Assembly (NCBI GenBank): GCA_020744225.1 | Contig: JAGMWG010000003.1 | Location: 868,001 to 932,000 of the forward strand | Direction: 5' to 3' | DNA: 64,000 bases | Source of the DNA: Paraphoma chrysanthemicola | Taxonomy: Eukaryota > Ascomycota > Dothideomycetes > Pleosporales > Phaeosphaeriaceae | Shown here: in pieces, positions 34,197-45,656 of the stretch | Position numbering within the stretch: position 1 is the first letter of the stretch | Layout: each line of letters starts with the position of its first letter | Position numbers and translations under genes: made by a program | The notes under the pieces: model-generated | The model's database searches: none | The model's input: the letters and a program-made list of their open reading frames with translations, nothing else | What the model was told of the DNA's origin: nothing

Positions 34197-34773
34197 ATGG
34201 TTTACACTACTGAAGGCACCGTCTGGCCGGCGATTGCAATTTCCAATGACAGCAAGGCTCTGATTGGTAGATTCTTCCAACTCATGGATGATTCTAGTCA
34301 AGGCATTGGTGACATTCTGGCGGACGAAATCTTTACTTCTAACGGAAGCTTATCAGCGGCAGCTGGCACAGCGACTGGATCATCAGGTATGAAGCCCGGC
34401 GTATACTGAAGACGTATTCTCCATACTCATTCTTGAATACAGAAATTCGAAGATGCCGCGATAACGCATGGAACGTGATCCAAAAGCGCCGCCACGTGGT
34501 TCAAAGAGTGTACACTCAAGCGCCAGACGGATCAGACATCATGATCATTGGAAGCGCGGATATGAGCCTTGTAGATGGGCGAACTGTGACCATGGAATTT
34601 ACAGGTAGATTCATTATCGAGAATGATGCTGTTCCGGGACCTAAGCTTCAGTCATATCAGGTCTGGGTTGTACGTAATTGCACGATGCAAGCCGTGAACG
34701 TTTTGGCTGATCATGCTAGGATTCTGCTCCGTTGGCAAAAGCGCTCAGCGAAAATCAGTCGAAAGGCATATGA
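34197..34773 (+). CDS. SnoaL/NTF2-like fold protein
   Basis: Exons 34197-34386, 34443-34669 and 34720-34773 (introns 56 and 50 bp) give 156 residues. The order of elements fits the NTF2-like cone: a first helix with ALIGRFFQLMDDSSQGIGDILADEIF, then IRRCRDNAWNVIQKRRHVV and beta strands ending in YQVWVDSAPL. Such proteins are often small cyclases, dehydratases or accessory enzymes in fungal metabolic clusters, and this one lies between the P450 and the cluster regulator. The N-terminal ATG at 34197 starts MVYTTEG; an upstream in-frame codon exists but is not ATG-supported. Catalytic residues cannot be assigned. Confidence 0.75.
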
Positions 34774-35089
34774 CCCAGCTATGAAAGGGCATGACTTTCC
34801 ACGATTCTGTGTATTCAAAGGGCTACAGTGTGAAATCATTGTGTTCACTTCAAGCTATCACTTCGCATTAGAGAACGCTCCATGCTGCCATGAGAGCTCG
34901 CCTTGCGCACTCGTCGCTATGCAGCATACTTTTCAAAATAACCCAGAAGTTTTATTTTGGTCATTATGAGGTTTTATGCATCATGTCCATGCGGAAAATT
35001 GTGGCATTCGAGGCAGGAATGCCGGCCAGTCCCCCAAGTCCATTCCGTCGATATCGCATCCGCCCAACTACGTCTGATTAGCAATCGAT
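34774..35089. other. Intergenic between convergent cluster genes
   Basis: 316 bp between the SnoaL-like gene stop and the regulator gene stop. It contains only 3' sequence as far as I can see. Confidence 0.4.
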
Positions 35090-37741
35090 TCAGTAACACG
35101 GCAATCTGCTTACATCGGAGATAGAAATTGTATAATCTGGCAGCATTGGCAGCATCTCTTCAGCACTCGCGGGATTGAAGAGCGGCGCTTCATTACTGAT
35201 GGGACGAGAAGCTGCCTTTGCAACTGCTTGTCTTGCCCATTGGGCAAGATTCCGAACGAGCGAGAATGAGAAGCTCGAATCCGTTGAAAGATCAAGAAAC
35301 GCGAAGTAGCCAGCCGCCATATCCATCAAGCCAAGCTTATTGTCCTTGGACTCCGAACTTTTGGCTTTAAGTATGGAAATGAAAAGATTGATCGTGGCTA
35401 GTACGGGATAGTAGAAGACGAGCCTGTGAATACGCATTCAGTTGCTGACGTCAAGCCAGATTTGCAAACTTACCAGACTGGAGCGGATGCATCGACCACG
35501 ATAGAACGTGTTACCAAAATGATATTCCTTGAAGCTTCGGTTAGACCCTCATCGCTGGAAATCATCTGGTTTTGTATCGCACTGGCGTCCGAGCCCAATA
35601 TAGGTTCAAGGTCCACATTCCATGGATAGCCGAGAACGGAGTGGATGGCAGCCAGGTTGCCATAGTAAGTCAAATGCAAGTACATGAGATGCTCATATCG
35701 AAGCCCTCGAGGCAGACGCTCGATTTGGATTGGAGGCTCGAGTTTGAAGATAGTTGGAAGCCCATCAAACCACAACCTCAGCCTTGAATCAAAATCGCGA
35801 ATTATCTTCACCTTCTCGATTAAACCTTTCTCTCGAGCCTTGACCGTCAAAAAATTCTTCGCGATCGAAGAGGACAACATGGACTGTTTGATGGTTTGTT
35901 GCATGCACTCGACAAGATTAGAGTTGGCGTTCGGCGCCCAAGTAGGCATCTCGCAACTGATGTCATCATCGTCAATAATCTGTGAGTAGCTTAGCTTCGA
36001 TCAAGAGCGGCATGTGAACACCGCGACATACAGAGGGACGCCCTGAACGTAGCGTCAGATGCTTTTCGATAACGTAAATGCTCCAAAAAATCCAACTACG
36101 CCTCTGACAATCTTCGAAGGTGAGTTTCGACGAGACTGGACGAAGGTGCAAGCCTCTCGCATGTGCTAGCCGCACTGCGCAGCCAATAAGTGTATACTCC
36201 AGCTTAGCTGTACCTGCGCCTTCACAAAACAATGCCTACTCATTCAGCCAAGCACATGTCTCGGAATCTGTTGTTCGACATACCATCGCAAGGAGCGCCT
36301 GAATCCCCATGATTCCCGGCGTTCCATGTATCAGTTCGGCCTCGACAGCTAAAGCATTTTCAAAGTAACCTTGCGATTGAGTTTGGGCATCGCGCCACGT
36401 GCAGGTCTTAAAAGCCATGATTCTGCACCCAGTAGCGAACACAGTATTGCGCAAAGCGTACCAGCCGGCGTCACTCTCGCCCGGGCCATTTGCGTACGTT
36501 TTCCTGAGTCTTTCTTCGAAATCCATGCGATCAATAGTGTTATACGTTGCTTCCAGGCTTTCTTCGAAGTAGGCTGATGACTGTCAGCGGTCCGACGTTC
36601 GGATTACAAGCAGAAGTGACTGACCTCTTGTGTAGACCCAGGCAAGGTCCGTTGGTGGCTCGGGCATACGCTCTTTTCCAAGCTTCTTTCGAAGTTTCAT
36701 CCTTTGGTCTAAATTGGAAATGAGTGATGAAGCGCACGTAGTAAAATTTGACGATCCTATGCGTGATGCTATCCAGTCTACTCCTGGATCGGCACAAATG
36801 GACAAATAGGAATTTGGGCCTTCGCAAAGTCAGTAGATGTATACAATCGCCATGTTCAAGCACTAGGGCGTCAAGAGAAAGCATCATACCATGTATTTCG
36901 TCCCGACTTTGCTGCCAGCATATCAGTAGATGAGTCATGAAAAGATATAAGGGCACTCGTACGGGTGATTCCCTCTCGACCTCAGTATTTTCATGGCGTA
37001 AGATGCATGCGGACTGGTTTGATGGCACCGGGTCACAATCAGCCGCGCCGGTAGTGTCGTGACATAATACGGGCGCTGTAGTAGGGGTTGCGTCTAGTAT
37101 AAGTGGAGCGGCTTCTCCTGCGACATTAGAGCTTGAAGGCGTTGGTAGATAAGCATAGATAGATGAGTCTCGAGATTGTATCCTGGGGCTTGCATCACGA
37201 GGTTGGCTGTCTTGAAGGAGGTCTTCTGCAAGCTCATCGCCAGCCTGCGATGGATGCTGAACAAAGCTTGATGCACGCAATACTTCTGCCCCATAATCTT
37301 CGTCATGACCGGATGGTCCCTGTGCGTGATCGTCCGTATGCGAACTCGCACGCAGACTAATGCGCTCATTGTTTGGAAGAGACAAACGTCTCGAGCCGAC
37401 CCAGTCTGGCGCGCCGAATGTCCGCAAAAGACGTTCGGCATCCTCCAGACGCTGTTGGAGGCGCTTAGTTTTGTCCTTGCTAGAGCCGCGATGTCTTCGT
37501 GTGGTACGTGAGTAGTGACATTCAATACTGTGGTCCACGCAGCTTTCACAAGGCCGAGCTCCGTCACCTGCCTCTCCTAACTCAGACATTGAATGGCTGA
37601 TGAAGGACGGAACACGTTACACTTGACTTTCTTCGCGCGACATCTATCGCATGCTATAGTAGCCTTTTGACCTGTGTATCGAGCTCTTCCATGGCTCTTC
37701 GTGAGCAATTGGACATCGGCGGGGGGCTGGCTGGACGGCAT
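35090..37741 (-). CDS. Zn(II)2Cys6 transcription factor with fungal_trans domain (cluster regulator)
   Basis: Eight exons: 37616-37741, 36963-37571, 36890-36911, 36625-36819, 36284-36573, 36032-36235, 35474-35979, 35090-35423, giving 761 residues. The zinc cluster is split by the first intron: CDRCRAKKVKC before it and CESCVDHSIEC after it. A coiled linker (KRLQQRLEDAERLL) follows. The middle homology domain is recognised by SYLSICADPGVDWIASRIGS, GTAKLEYTLIGCAVRLAHARG and RRSWIFWSIYVIEKHLTLRSG. Exon 3 is only 22 nt, a microexon that carries QSRDEIH. The exact acceptor of the first intron (37572 or 37566) is uncertain. It lies between the enzyme genes of the aromatic cluster, so it is the likely pathway-specific regulator, and its own promoter carries the same 8-mer as the P450/SnoaL promoter. 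Confidence 0.9.
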
Positions 37742-38192
37742 TCCGGAGTGGAGTAGGCGTTCGAGGAAGTCGGAAGGGATTCGGAAGCATTCTGAGCGCA
37801 ATATGAATGTGGCAGAGAATTACTGACTCGAAAATTGTCCATCCGCCGCCAAGTGCCAGGAATATGGTAGGTTACTCGGCCTGGTAAGCGTGCGGGAGGG
37901 TTTGCGGGGAAGCGTGCGGGGTGCTTCCGCCCGAAGGCTGTCGCAGCGTCACCGGAGGCAGTTGCTTCCGGCCGGCTCCGCGTGCTCAACTCACTGCATC
38001 TGATACTGCATCTGGTGCTGCAGCGATTACAGAAAAGGTATGAAAGTCGCCATATCTGATCTGGCCGCTGTCAACTTCGCAGAATCGCTGTCTCTGCGCA
38101 CTACCTACCTCATCAAATATCATTGAATATCGTCACACGATAGCAGCAGTGACCGAGACACAATATCACCAATCATTCGAGTTTCTCGCAAT
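37742..38192. promoter_or_regulatory. Divergent promoter region regulator / dioxygenase with repeated CGGAAGC sites
   Basis: 451 bp. TCGGAAGC lies at 37781-37788 and the inverse form GCTTCCG at 37923-37929 and 37964-37970 (the last extended to GCTTCCGG). These are candidate sites for the adjacent Zn2Cys6 regulator and would allow autoregulation together with control of the dioxygenase. Inference from motif recurrence only. Confidence 0.35.
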
Positions 38193-38777
38193 ATGACCGT
38201 CGACTTTGGCGCCCCGGCTACTGCCGTTAAGTCTCCTAGCAAGCTCGCTCACGTTGTCCTGCGAACGAACAATATCCGAGCTATGATCGAGTACTACAAA
38301 TCCTTCCTTGGCGCCAGACTCGTTCATGACGCCGGGCACTTAGCCTTCCTAACTTACGACGACGAGCACCATCGAATTGCATTTGTGGAGATCCCCGGCA
38401 CCCAGTCCAAAGTATCAACGAGCTGCGGGCTCGAACATATCGCCTTTTCCTTCGACTCACTCTCCGATCTGTTGCTAGCCTATTCGCAGCGCAAGCAGAA
38501 GGGCATCTTGCCTCTTTGGTCCATCAACCATGGACCGACTACATCAATCTACTACCGAGATCCGGATGGTAACCAGATTGAGACACAAGTCGACAATTTT
38601 GAAGATGCGGATGATGCCACGGCGTTCATGTCGTCGAAGGAGTTCGGAGAAAATCCGATAGGCACAGACTTCGATCCTGAAGATCTGATTGCTCGATTGA
38701 AGAAGGGTGAATCGGAGTCGTCCTTGAAGAGGCGTGTCGAGATTGGACCGCGTGGAATACCTGATCATATGGTGTAG
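38193..38777 (+). CDS. Vicinal-oxygen-chelate (extradiol type) dioxygenase / glyoxalase-fold protein
   Basis: A single-exon protein of 194 residues with the VOC fold. The likely metal ligands are His in KLAHVVLRT (about residue 20), His in GLEHIAFSF and Glu in GNQIETQVD, the two-His-one-Glu set used by extradiol dioxygenases with Fe(II) or Mn(II). YYKSFLGARLVHD is the typical loop between paired strands. The protein is shorter than bacterial two-domain extradiol enzymes but similar to fungal single-domain ones. In context it would cleave a catechol-like ring produced by the neighbouring monooxygenase. A glyoxalase or thiol-transfer role is the alternative. It starts 452 bp from the divergent regulator gene. 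Confidence 0.83.
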   Translation: MTVDFGAPATAVKSPSKLAHVVLRTNNIRAMIEYYKSFLGARLVHDAGHLAFLTYDDEHHRIAFVEIPGTQSKVSTSCGLEHIAFSFDSLSDLLLAYSQRKQKGILPLWSINHGPTTSIYYRDPDGNQIETQVDNFEDADDATAFMSSKEFGENPIGTDFDPEDLIARLKKGESESSLKRRVEIGPRGIPDHMV

Positions 38778-39024
38778 TATTCAAATGGGATTTCCAAGTT
38801 GATTTCACCTGCACCTTTTGATCTCGAATTAAGTCTGACTCCAAGGGCGTCATTTTCTCCAAAGCAAATGTATTGCGATGATAAGTTGGCACTCCTCATA
38901 TGCAAAGATTTACTGAGTCTCGAATCATGTGCTACCAAAGCAAACCCCAAGAGACTGTGCTTAGGGTTTCCCCATCGCCTTTCTTCCACTCCGCTTTGAT
39001 TGACTGCCCCGGATTGGTGCGAAT

Positions 39025-40053
39025 CTAACCTTCCATATTTATCACATTTCGAATCCGCCCGATGTTCTCGATCTCAACTTCAACGACGTCTCCGTCCTGT
39101 AACCAATGAGGAGGTTTCATAAAGGCCGCAACGCCGCTCGGTGTTCCTGTCATAACTACCGTTCCGCTCCGCAAAGTCGTGCCCCGGCTCAGGTGTCTGA
39201 TAATGGCTGGAATATCGTAAATTAGATCATCTGTGCGAGCAGACTGGCGCAAGTCGCCATTGACGTACGCCTTGATAGCCAGATTGTGAGGATTTCCAAT
39301 CGCGTTGGGAGAGGCAATCACTGGTCCAATTGGAGCAAACTTGTCGAACGATTTCGCCGGGCCATGCTGGTTGCCTGATCGTTCTGGCACCTGCCAGTAC
39401 CGAGATGAGACATCGTTGCCGACGGTGTAACCCAGGATATACTGCATGGCGTCTTCGGACTCTGAAACGTTCTTGCAGTCTTTACCGATGATGAAGCACA
39501 ACTCTGCTTCGTAGTCCATCCATTGACACTCCTTATGAACAGGAATATTCTCGAATGGGCCAGCGAGGGCATCTGAATTGCATGAGTTAGTGCCCGGCTC
39601 ATGCTATATAGCTTCGCTGTATCAGCCTACCAGGCGGCTTTGTGAATGTAACGGGATAGGGCCCCGGTGCCATCTGAAAAATCTATTAGCCTCAATCGAG
39701 TCATTGATCCGACACATTGAACGTACCCCTGCCTCGTTCGCGTGATGGCGATAGTTGAGGCCAATGCCAATGACTATCGGCACCGAAGGTAGTGGACATA
39801 GTATCTGCCGTTCGTCAATTGACCGTCCATTTTGAAAAGTTCGCAAACGCAAACAACAGAAACGAAAACGTACCTCTTGTACGGTTTCTACGTGATTCGA
39901 TAGCTTGAAGTTCGATTCCCACGGTGAATCGCCATCGTAGACTTGTACTTCTTGACCTATGAGATCCGTTGGCGCAACACTTCTCGATCCTGCTTCCCCA
40001 TAGAAAACACTCCCTGAAGGATTTTTGAATCGAAGAAGACGTTGGAAAGACAT
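39025..40053 (-). CDS. Fumarylacetoacetate hydrolase (FAH) family enzyme
   Basis: Exons 39874-40053, 39727-39804, 39631-39673 and 39025-39572 give 282 residues, the usual size of the FAH-fold hydrolase/isomerase family. Introns are 53-69 bp. Signatures: IVIGIGLNYRHHANEAG, the metal-binding DYEAELCFIIGKD (E-x-E type), GYTVGNDVSSRYWQ, KSFDKFAPIGP, and the C-terminal GTVVMTGTPSGVA followed by a DGDVVEVEIENIG strand. Family members hydrolyse C-C bonds in beta-diketo acids or isomerise ring-cleavage products (fumarylacetoacetate, 2-hydroxymuconate derivatives). It lies convergent to the dioxygenase (stops 247 bp apart), as expected for the next step after ring cleavage. Confidence 0.93.
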
Positions 40054-40504
40054 TCTTGCAGTTGTACCAGACTCTAGCAGTCGAGAGCATCAGTAGAGTA
40101 CTTATGTAGGTCATGGCGGACAAGACATACTCTTGTTGGTGGCTCTGCGTGCAAGCTACACCTTTACGGAACAATTCGGGGGCAATTGTGCAAGCCCAAC
40201 TATGGTAAAAATAGTCTAAGACCCCTCAACTCCTGTAATGGCTCCTATGGTCTGCTAGATTTGGGCGGGGCCATTAGATCCGGACCTCGGGAGCCAATGA
40301 GGTGTTCGGCCCGGACTCTACTTATGCTCCGGCGCAGAACCTTCCTACGCAGAGGGAATGTGTTACAACTTATTAAGCCGCCACTGATCCCAGGCCATAT
40401 CAGTCGGCAGCGAGGACTTGTACAGCCTAGAAAGCCTCGGCGAGGTACACACGGACTTCAAACCCTTGAAGACCTACGAGCCCCACAATATTAGCTGCGC
40501 TACA
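40054..40504. promoter_or_regulatory. Divergent promoter region FAH / FAD monooxygenase
   Basis: 451 bp shared by two cluster enzyme genes. It holds several CCGG cores (TCCGGACC near 40277, CCCGGAC near 40312, CTCCGGCG near 40328) but no exact TCGGAAGC. A weak candidate for Zn2Cys6 binding. Confidence 0.3.
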
Positions 40505-42404
40505 ATGACGTCCACAAAGCCATCCGCACACGAAATATTAACCAGAGATACAGTGCTCATCGCCGGGGGCGGACCTGTAGGACTGCTGCTTGCGAGAGTC
40601 CTGTCACATTTTGGCATCCAATCAGTACTACTGGAACGAAATGAAACAACCACCAAATGGCCAAAGATGGATTTGACAAACGCGCGGTCAATGGAGATCC
40701 TTCGGAGACTGGGCCTATCCGAAGGCCATCGTGAATTGGGTGTTCCATCTGGAAAGTCTCACAATGTGTTGATCTCGACTGGCCTCGGCGCCAACGAACC
40801 TGTTACTCAGTGGCTACTTCCAAGTGTAGACGGTTTTCGAGAGAGAATCAGGAAAAGCAATGATGGTACTCAGCCTTGGGAGCCCTGGCAGCGAATGTCT
40901 CAGGTTAAATTCGAAGCGTGGCTGAAAAGCCTTTGTGAGGCTGATGACATGATCGACGCAAGGTTCGGGTGGAAGGTTGAAAACGTCCAAGAAGAGGAAG
41001 GATTGGTAACCACAACAGCGACTATCCTGAAGACAGGCGAGACCAGGAAGTTAGTATCGCGCTACGTGGTGGGTTGCGATGGAGCTTCAAGCGTTGTGCG
41101 GAGGTCACTTGAAATGCCGCTCGACGGCGGACCAACGTAAGAACTTCTTTGATCCCTCTTTGGTTGCACCAGCTAAAAGACTACTGCAAAGGCCAACGTG
41201 CGCTCTTCTCGTGCACTTTAAATCAAGGGACCTGACCCGGCTGCAGGCACAGGGCCAGTTCTGGCACATATTCTTCCTGCATCATCCGGGGGCTTTCGCG
41301 GGCGCAATGATCGCTCAAGATGAAATCGACACATGGACCGTTCATTGGTTCTTACCACTGGGAACGGATACTGATAGTATTGGGTCTGAGGAAGCCATCT
41401 ACACCGTGCTCGGTGGTATGCACGGCAAGTACGAGATCAAGATTGACGAGATCCTTGTACGATCCGTGTGGCGACCAAGCATTGCAGTGGCTCGTACCTG
41501 GGCCAGCACAAATCAGCAAGTTTTCATTGCAGGTGATGCTGCTCATCAGAACATTCCAACGGGTGGTTATGGTATGAACATGGGGATAGGAGATGCATAC
41601 AACCTGGGTTGGAAGCTTGCAGCGACCATTCAGTACGGCGGGCCTGGTCTTTTGTCTTCATACGAAGCCGAACGGCGGCCAGTAGCGGTGCGCAGTATCG
41701 AACATTCCGGTCAACACATGCAAGTGCATCAATCGATCGCGCAGTTTTTCGAGGGTGTAGATAATGCTGCTATCGTTGATGAGCCCACGCCGCAAGGCCG
41801 GGCATTGCGACAGAAGATCCACGAGCACTACCAGGCCCATGACGGCGAGAACCAGGACTTCGGAATCGAAATGGGCTATATTTATACCTCAAGTGTTATA
41901 CACATCCCGGACTCCGAGAAAAGCAAGCCAATCTGGCAAGCTTCGGATTACACTCCTTCAACTTGGCCTGGAAGTCGGGCGCCACATGTTTGGCTCTCAG
42001 ATGGGTCTGCAATTTTCGAACATTTGGGGAAACATTGGTCGCTAGTCACATTCAAAGCGACTGATTCGGATGCGTCACTGATTCTGAGCGCAGCATCCTC
42101 GCTCTCGATGCCGATCAAGCATATCAACCTCCAGCATGAGAAACAAGCCCGACAGCTTTGGGAGCGAGACCTTGTGCTCGTACGGCCCGATGAACATGTT
42201 GCTTGGAGGTCCGATTCAGTCAGCGACTTAGATGAAGCAGTTCGCGTTCTGGAAATTGCCGTTGGGTTGAGACTCGCCGGGCCCATCGATGAAGCACTTC
42301 CTTCTGAGGCGAACGCACTGAACGAGAAGTTCACTGCAACTACGGAGATGCAGACGCAGGTCCGGAGCTATGAACTAGGTCAAATGGCTGAGTTTCAGCA
42401 ATAA
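40505..42404 (+). CDS. FAD-dependent aromatic monooxygenase (phenol hydroxylase-type)
   Basis: Exons 40505-41136 and 41192-42404 (intron 55 bp) give 614 residues. The Rossmann FAD motif GGGPVGLLLARVL lies at about residue 21, followed by SVLLERN; the DG motif is GCDGASSVVRR (about 190) and the GD motif FIAGDAAHQNIPTGGYGMN (about 320). A C-terminal thioredoxin-like region, common in phenol hydroxylases, is suggested by HWSLVTFKATDSD. The family hydroxylates phenolic rings using NAD(P)H and O2; fungal members include maackiain-detoxifying and MHP-hydroxylase-like enzymes. It should create the diol that the VOC enzyme opens. Substrate is unknown. It runs divergent from the FAH gene. Confidence 0.93.
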
Positions 42405-42454
42405 TTCCAAGAGCAAAGTTACACGCGCATGGAGATATTATGCGGCAGTCATTA

Positions 42455-42517
42455 AAAGTACCTCCAGTCTTAGATTGACAGTGATTGAAAGTACTTCCAG
42501 TCTTAGATTGACAGTGA
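42455..42517. repeat. Tandem direct repeat, 33-bp period
   Basis: The word AAAGTACCTCCAGTCTTAGA and ten more bases at 42455-42484 recur 33 bp downstream at 42488-42517 with one C/T difference. Only two copies are present. It lies just downstream of the monooxygenase stop codon and could be a 3' UTR duplication. Confidence 0.8.
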
Positions 42518-45219
42518 GATGACGCGTTTTCGAGCGATTCCGATGAGCTTAGATGGCACCATCGATGATTGAGAATGCTGCGACTGTTGCAACAGTACGA
42601 GCATCATCTAAGTTACCCTAGTTAGATACCATGGGTGATCAAGTAAGCCGTGTTTACTCAAAGTCGACAGATTGCATCCGTCTTTACGTAGGGAGGCATG
42701 AGTAAGAGCAAGGTGCAACTAGCCGACTCAAAGTTGCTCATGAACGTCCGCTCAGAGCGCTATGCCAACCTGCGCCGCTCGCACACTTCACTGAACTGTC
42801 CTAGGCCACCTTTGCCGCCGATGTGAAAACCTTCCAAGCAGTGAAGCCTGGTGGAAATATGTGGCGAACAAAAAGATCGCCACATTTCAGCCGATCAACT
42901 TCAGAGCTACAATCTTAGCAGTAAGTGGGAGCCAGTTGCCCATAGACAGGACGATGTTGCTACTCAGGCTAGTGTCTTATCGCTCTTCAGGAATATCGAG
43001 GGCTGTCCGCTTATCCGCCTTGAAGAGATAACTCTGCCTTCAATCTTGGTGCTATGAAAGCGACAACCTAGAAGAAGTCGGCAAGAACGACTGACGCGCG
43101 CTCGATGTGAGCTTTGGCGTCACTTTTTTTCGGTTCCGAGTGGATTACGAGGACTCTCAGAGTGCCAGTACAACTAGGGATCACAGTCTCGACCCGTGCG
43201 GATATGCAGCATTTGTTGGTGGCAAGATGATTGCAATCCCGCAGCGAATTCTTGCCGATGCGGACCGGAGTTTGTTGTGGACACAGATTGTTGAATCGAG
43301 CCAGTCGCAACGATGCATAAATCGACCAGAATCAGCCTTACAAACAGCCTTTCAGAAGTGTGATCTGGGTAGCGGGAGGCGCTGCTGATCTCGCCTGAGT
43401 TGTACTCAGGGTTACCATCTCGATCGGAAGGGGCGAGGCTGTCGATACGAGTTGTATTGGTCACTGTGGTTTTCCAGCAAATCAAACTTGGAGATAATGG
43501 TCACGGCAGCGGCGCGAAACGACCTGACTTGCAGATCTCTGAAAGCGAGAAATTTCGAGGTGGCCTGTGACAAAAAACGCAGAATGATCCATTGACCGGC
43601 TCAACGGCAGAGCCTTGGGGATTCGGTACCGTATATCCAACATGAAAAATTGCATTGGGTCCCGTATGCCAGGTTGTCGGACTACTTTGCTAACTTCGAG
43701 CGACCACGTGCAGGGAAGTGCTCAACATCACGACATATCTCAGACCTCACTCGTGACCGCATACTGACTAATTCGGTCAAGAGTCTAGCATGGCTCTTCT
43801 CAGACCATCGCGTCCCGCTCATGCATGATTGTCTCCCCAGACTCAGCCATGTTGGAGCTGACTGGGGTCGTGCCAATCGCGACCAGCCCGCTCGAAATCC
43901 TGGGGCGCTTGTGCATCGGAAAGATGAGCCTATATTGCGGACATCTTAGGCAATGGAGCATTGGCAGGATTACGCACGCACGTGGCAGATTGCGGCAGAA
44001 GCGTGTGATGCTGAGAAACATACCGCAGCGGCCCCACCGAGCCCTTGTTTCGCTTGCGCCTGTACATCAATCAAGCACTCCACCAACAGTGTGGCGCGTG
44101 ATATGTCAACCGGTTTCATCTACACTAATGTCGAAACTACGCGGTTCCTCGACGTGTTCCAGGGCAACGCACGATGTGTGGAAAATGTTCTGTTACTCTT
44201 TTGGAGTGCGTGCCGACCACTGTCAAAGGAACTGTACACCGATCCAGGTCGACTCGGAGGCGTTGCTCAAGCTTCTCGGCTATGCTGCCGTCCTCGGAGC
44301 ATATCTTAACCCCTGTTTGTCTGCAACAGTCGCAGGATAACTTTAAACCAAATCGTCTAATGTTCTGGAAAGGAGGATCATCTAAATGCACAGAAAACAC
44401 TGCAAATACCCGAGACGAGCGAGAACCAGATATGCGGAAGGACGTTGACCAAATCGGGAGCAGGAATCTCGCTAATGGTAAAATATGGAGGACAAAAGTG
44501 TCGTTAGTCGCAACTCGGGTCTTTCATGCCCAGCGAGTGCGGCAACAGGCCATCAATGCGGTCGGATTTGGTCGAGAGCCGCGGCCGCAGCTGCACCATG
44601 CAGAAAACCTAGGGATCGGTTCGGGGAGGCGTGCACAGTCGCTGACGGTGGTGCAAAAGGCCAAATCCCGGCAACGAGGGCCATTTATCCATCTTGGCAG
44701 AGGCAGCCTCGTGTTCTCGTCTGACCCCGCACCAATCGTATTTCTTGCTGTCCGCCCAAGGAAGGAAAATCGAAGCTTCCCTTCGGAAGCAGTCGCCATG
44801 CACCCGTGGCACAAGTCGAACTCGCTACAAGAGCCGAGTTCTGAAGTGCTCCATGATCACCTTTGAGGTATGCAAGCCTCGCACCAAGCAGCCACACGTG
44901 TCGGACAAGCTAACACTGCAGTGATGGGCCCGTCGCTGCAGACCACTATACCCCAATCAATTTCCATTCCTGTACCTTCATCCGGGGTCGTATGAGAGCA
45001 CCAATCAGCAATGCTCAGCAAGACTGATCAGACAGAGAAAGCTCCAATCGCATTCACATTGCCACATCATGTGCCGCATTCCAACACCGGTAAGTATATG
45101 TCAATTGTCCCAGAGTTGTGAGCATACGAGGGTATATTTGAATCAGGCATCCCGTGGTGGCTGCATGAATCAACGCCGCAACGCCTCAATCTCTTGTTGT
45201 TCTAGAAGACCCTCGTATT

Positions 45220-45335
45220 CCCCACGGGGCACCACAATCTACAACTAACATCGAACCACCAAAACGATCAGCATCAGCAGCCAATGATGATGGTGTGGAG
45301 AGCGCAATCGGTGGACGTTACTAGTGTCGCCCCGG
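45220..45335 (-). promoter_or_regulatory. Two candidate CreA sites upstream of the sugar transporter
   Basis: GTGGGG (complement of 45220-45225) and CCGGGG (complement of 45330-45335) match SYGGRG, the known binding consensus of the carbon repressor CreA. They lie about 430 and 320 bp upstream of the transporter ATG. Such short words are common by chance. Confidence 0.22.
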
Positions 45336-45530
45336 TGTCATCGGCCCTCGTCCCAGCGGATGGCTTGAGGTATGGCGGGCATGTGTGCTAATTGGTCGCA
45401 GCCATTTTCGTCTGACAGCAATGCATCGCACCTCAGTATGCACGTCTGTCGTCCGCTGAGCCGTCAGGGACAGGGTTGTATTATCAGTTAGTCTGGAATC
45501 AGGGGTTTGTCTGAGGATGCTCATTGCCAA

Positions 45531-45536
45531 TATAAG
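45531..45536 (+). promoter_or_regulatory. TATA-like element of the transporter gene
   Basis: TATAAG at 45531, about 120 bp before the ATG at 45657. Plausible core promoter element, not proven. Confidence 0.25.
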
Positions 45537-45656
45537 TATCTAGCCATGGTCGACACCTAGTATTCACTGCAAGTCGACCGAACCCCAGTGGTGCAGATCC
45601 TCACTCTTCTTTCACTTCAAGTATACCGTGCGGACAATCGTCGCGTTCTTTCCACG

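Larger units (their letters stand above)
42405..45656. other. 3.2-kb gap between monooxygenase and transporter
   Basis: No gene is supported. A two-copy direct repeat is at 42455-42517. Open frames at 43825-44340, 43953-44309 and 44174-44866 overlap each other in different frames, with no domain, start context or splice pattern that favours one. They could be remnants of a decayed gene. Confidence 0.4.

Noticed and set aside
44174..44866. 230-codon open frame in the 3.2-kb gap
   Set aside because: Starts in poor context, overlaps two other equally long frames, and has an odd Arg/Ser/His-rich composition without a domain.
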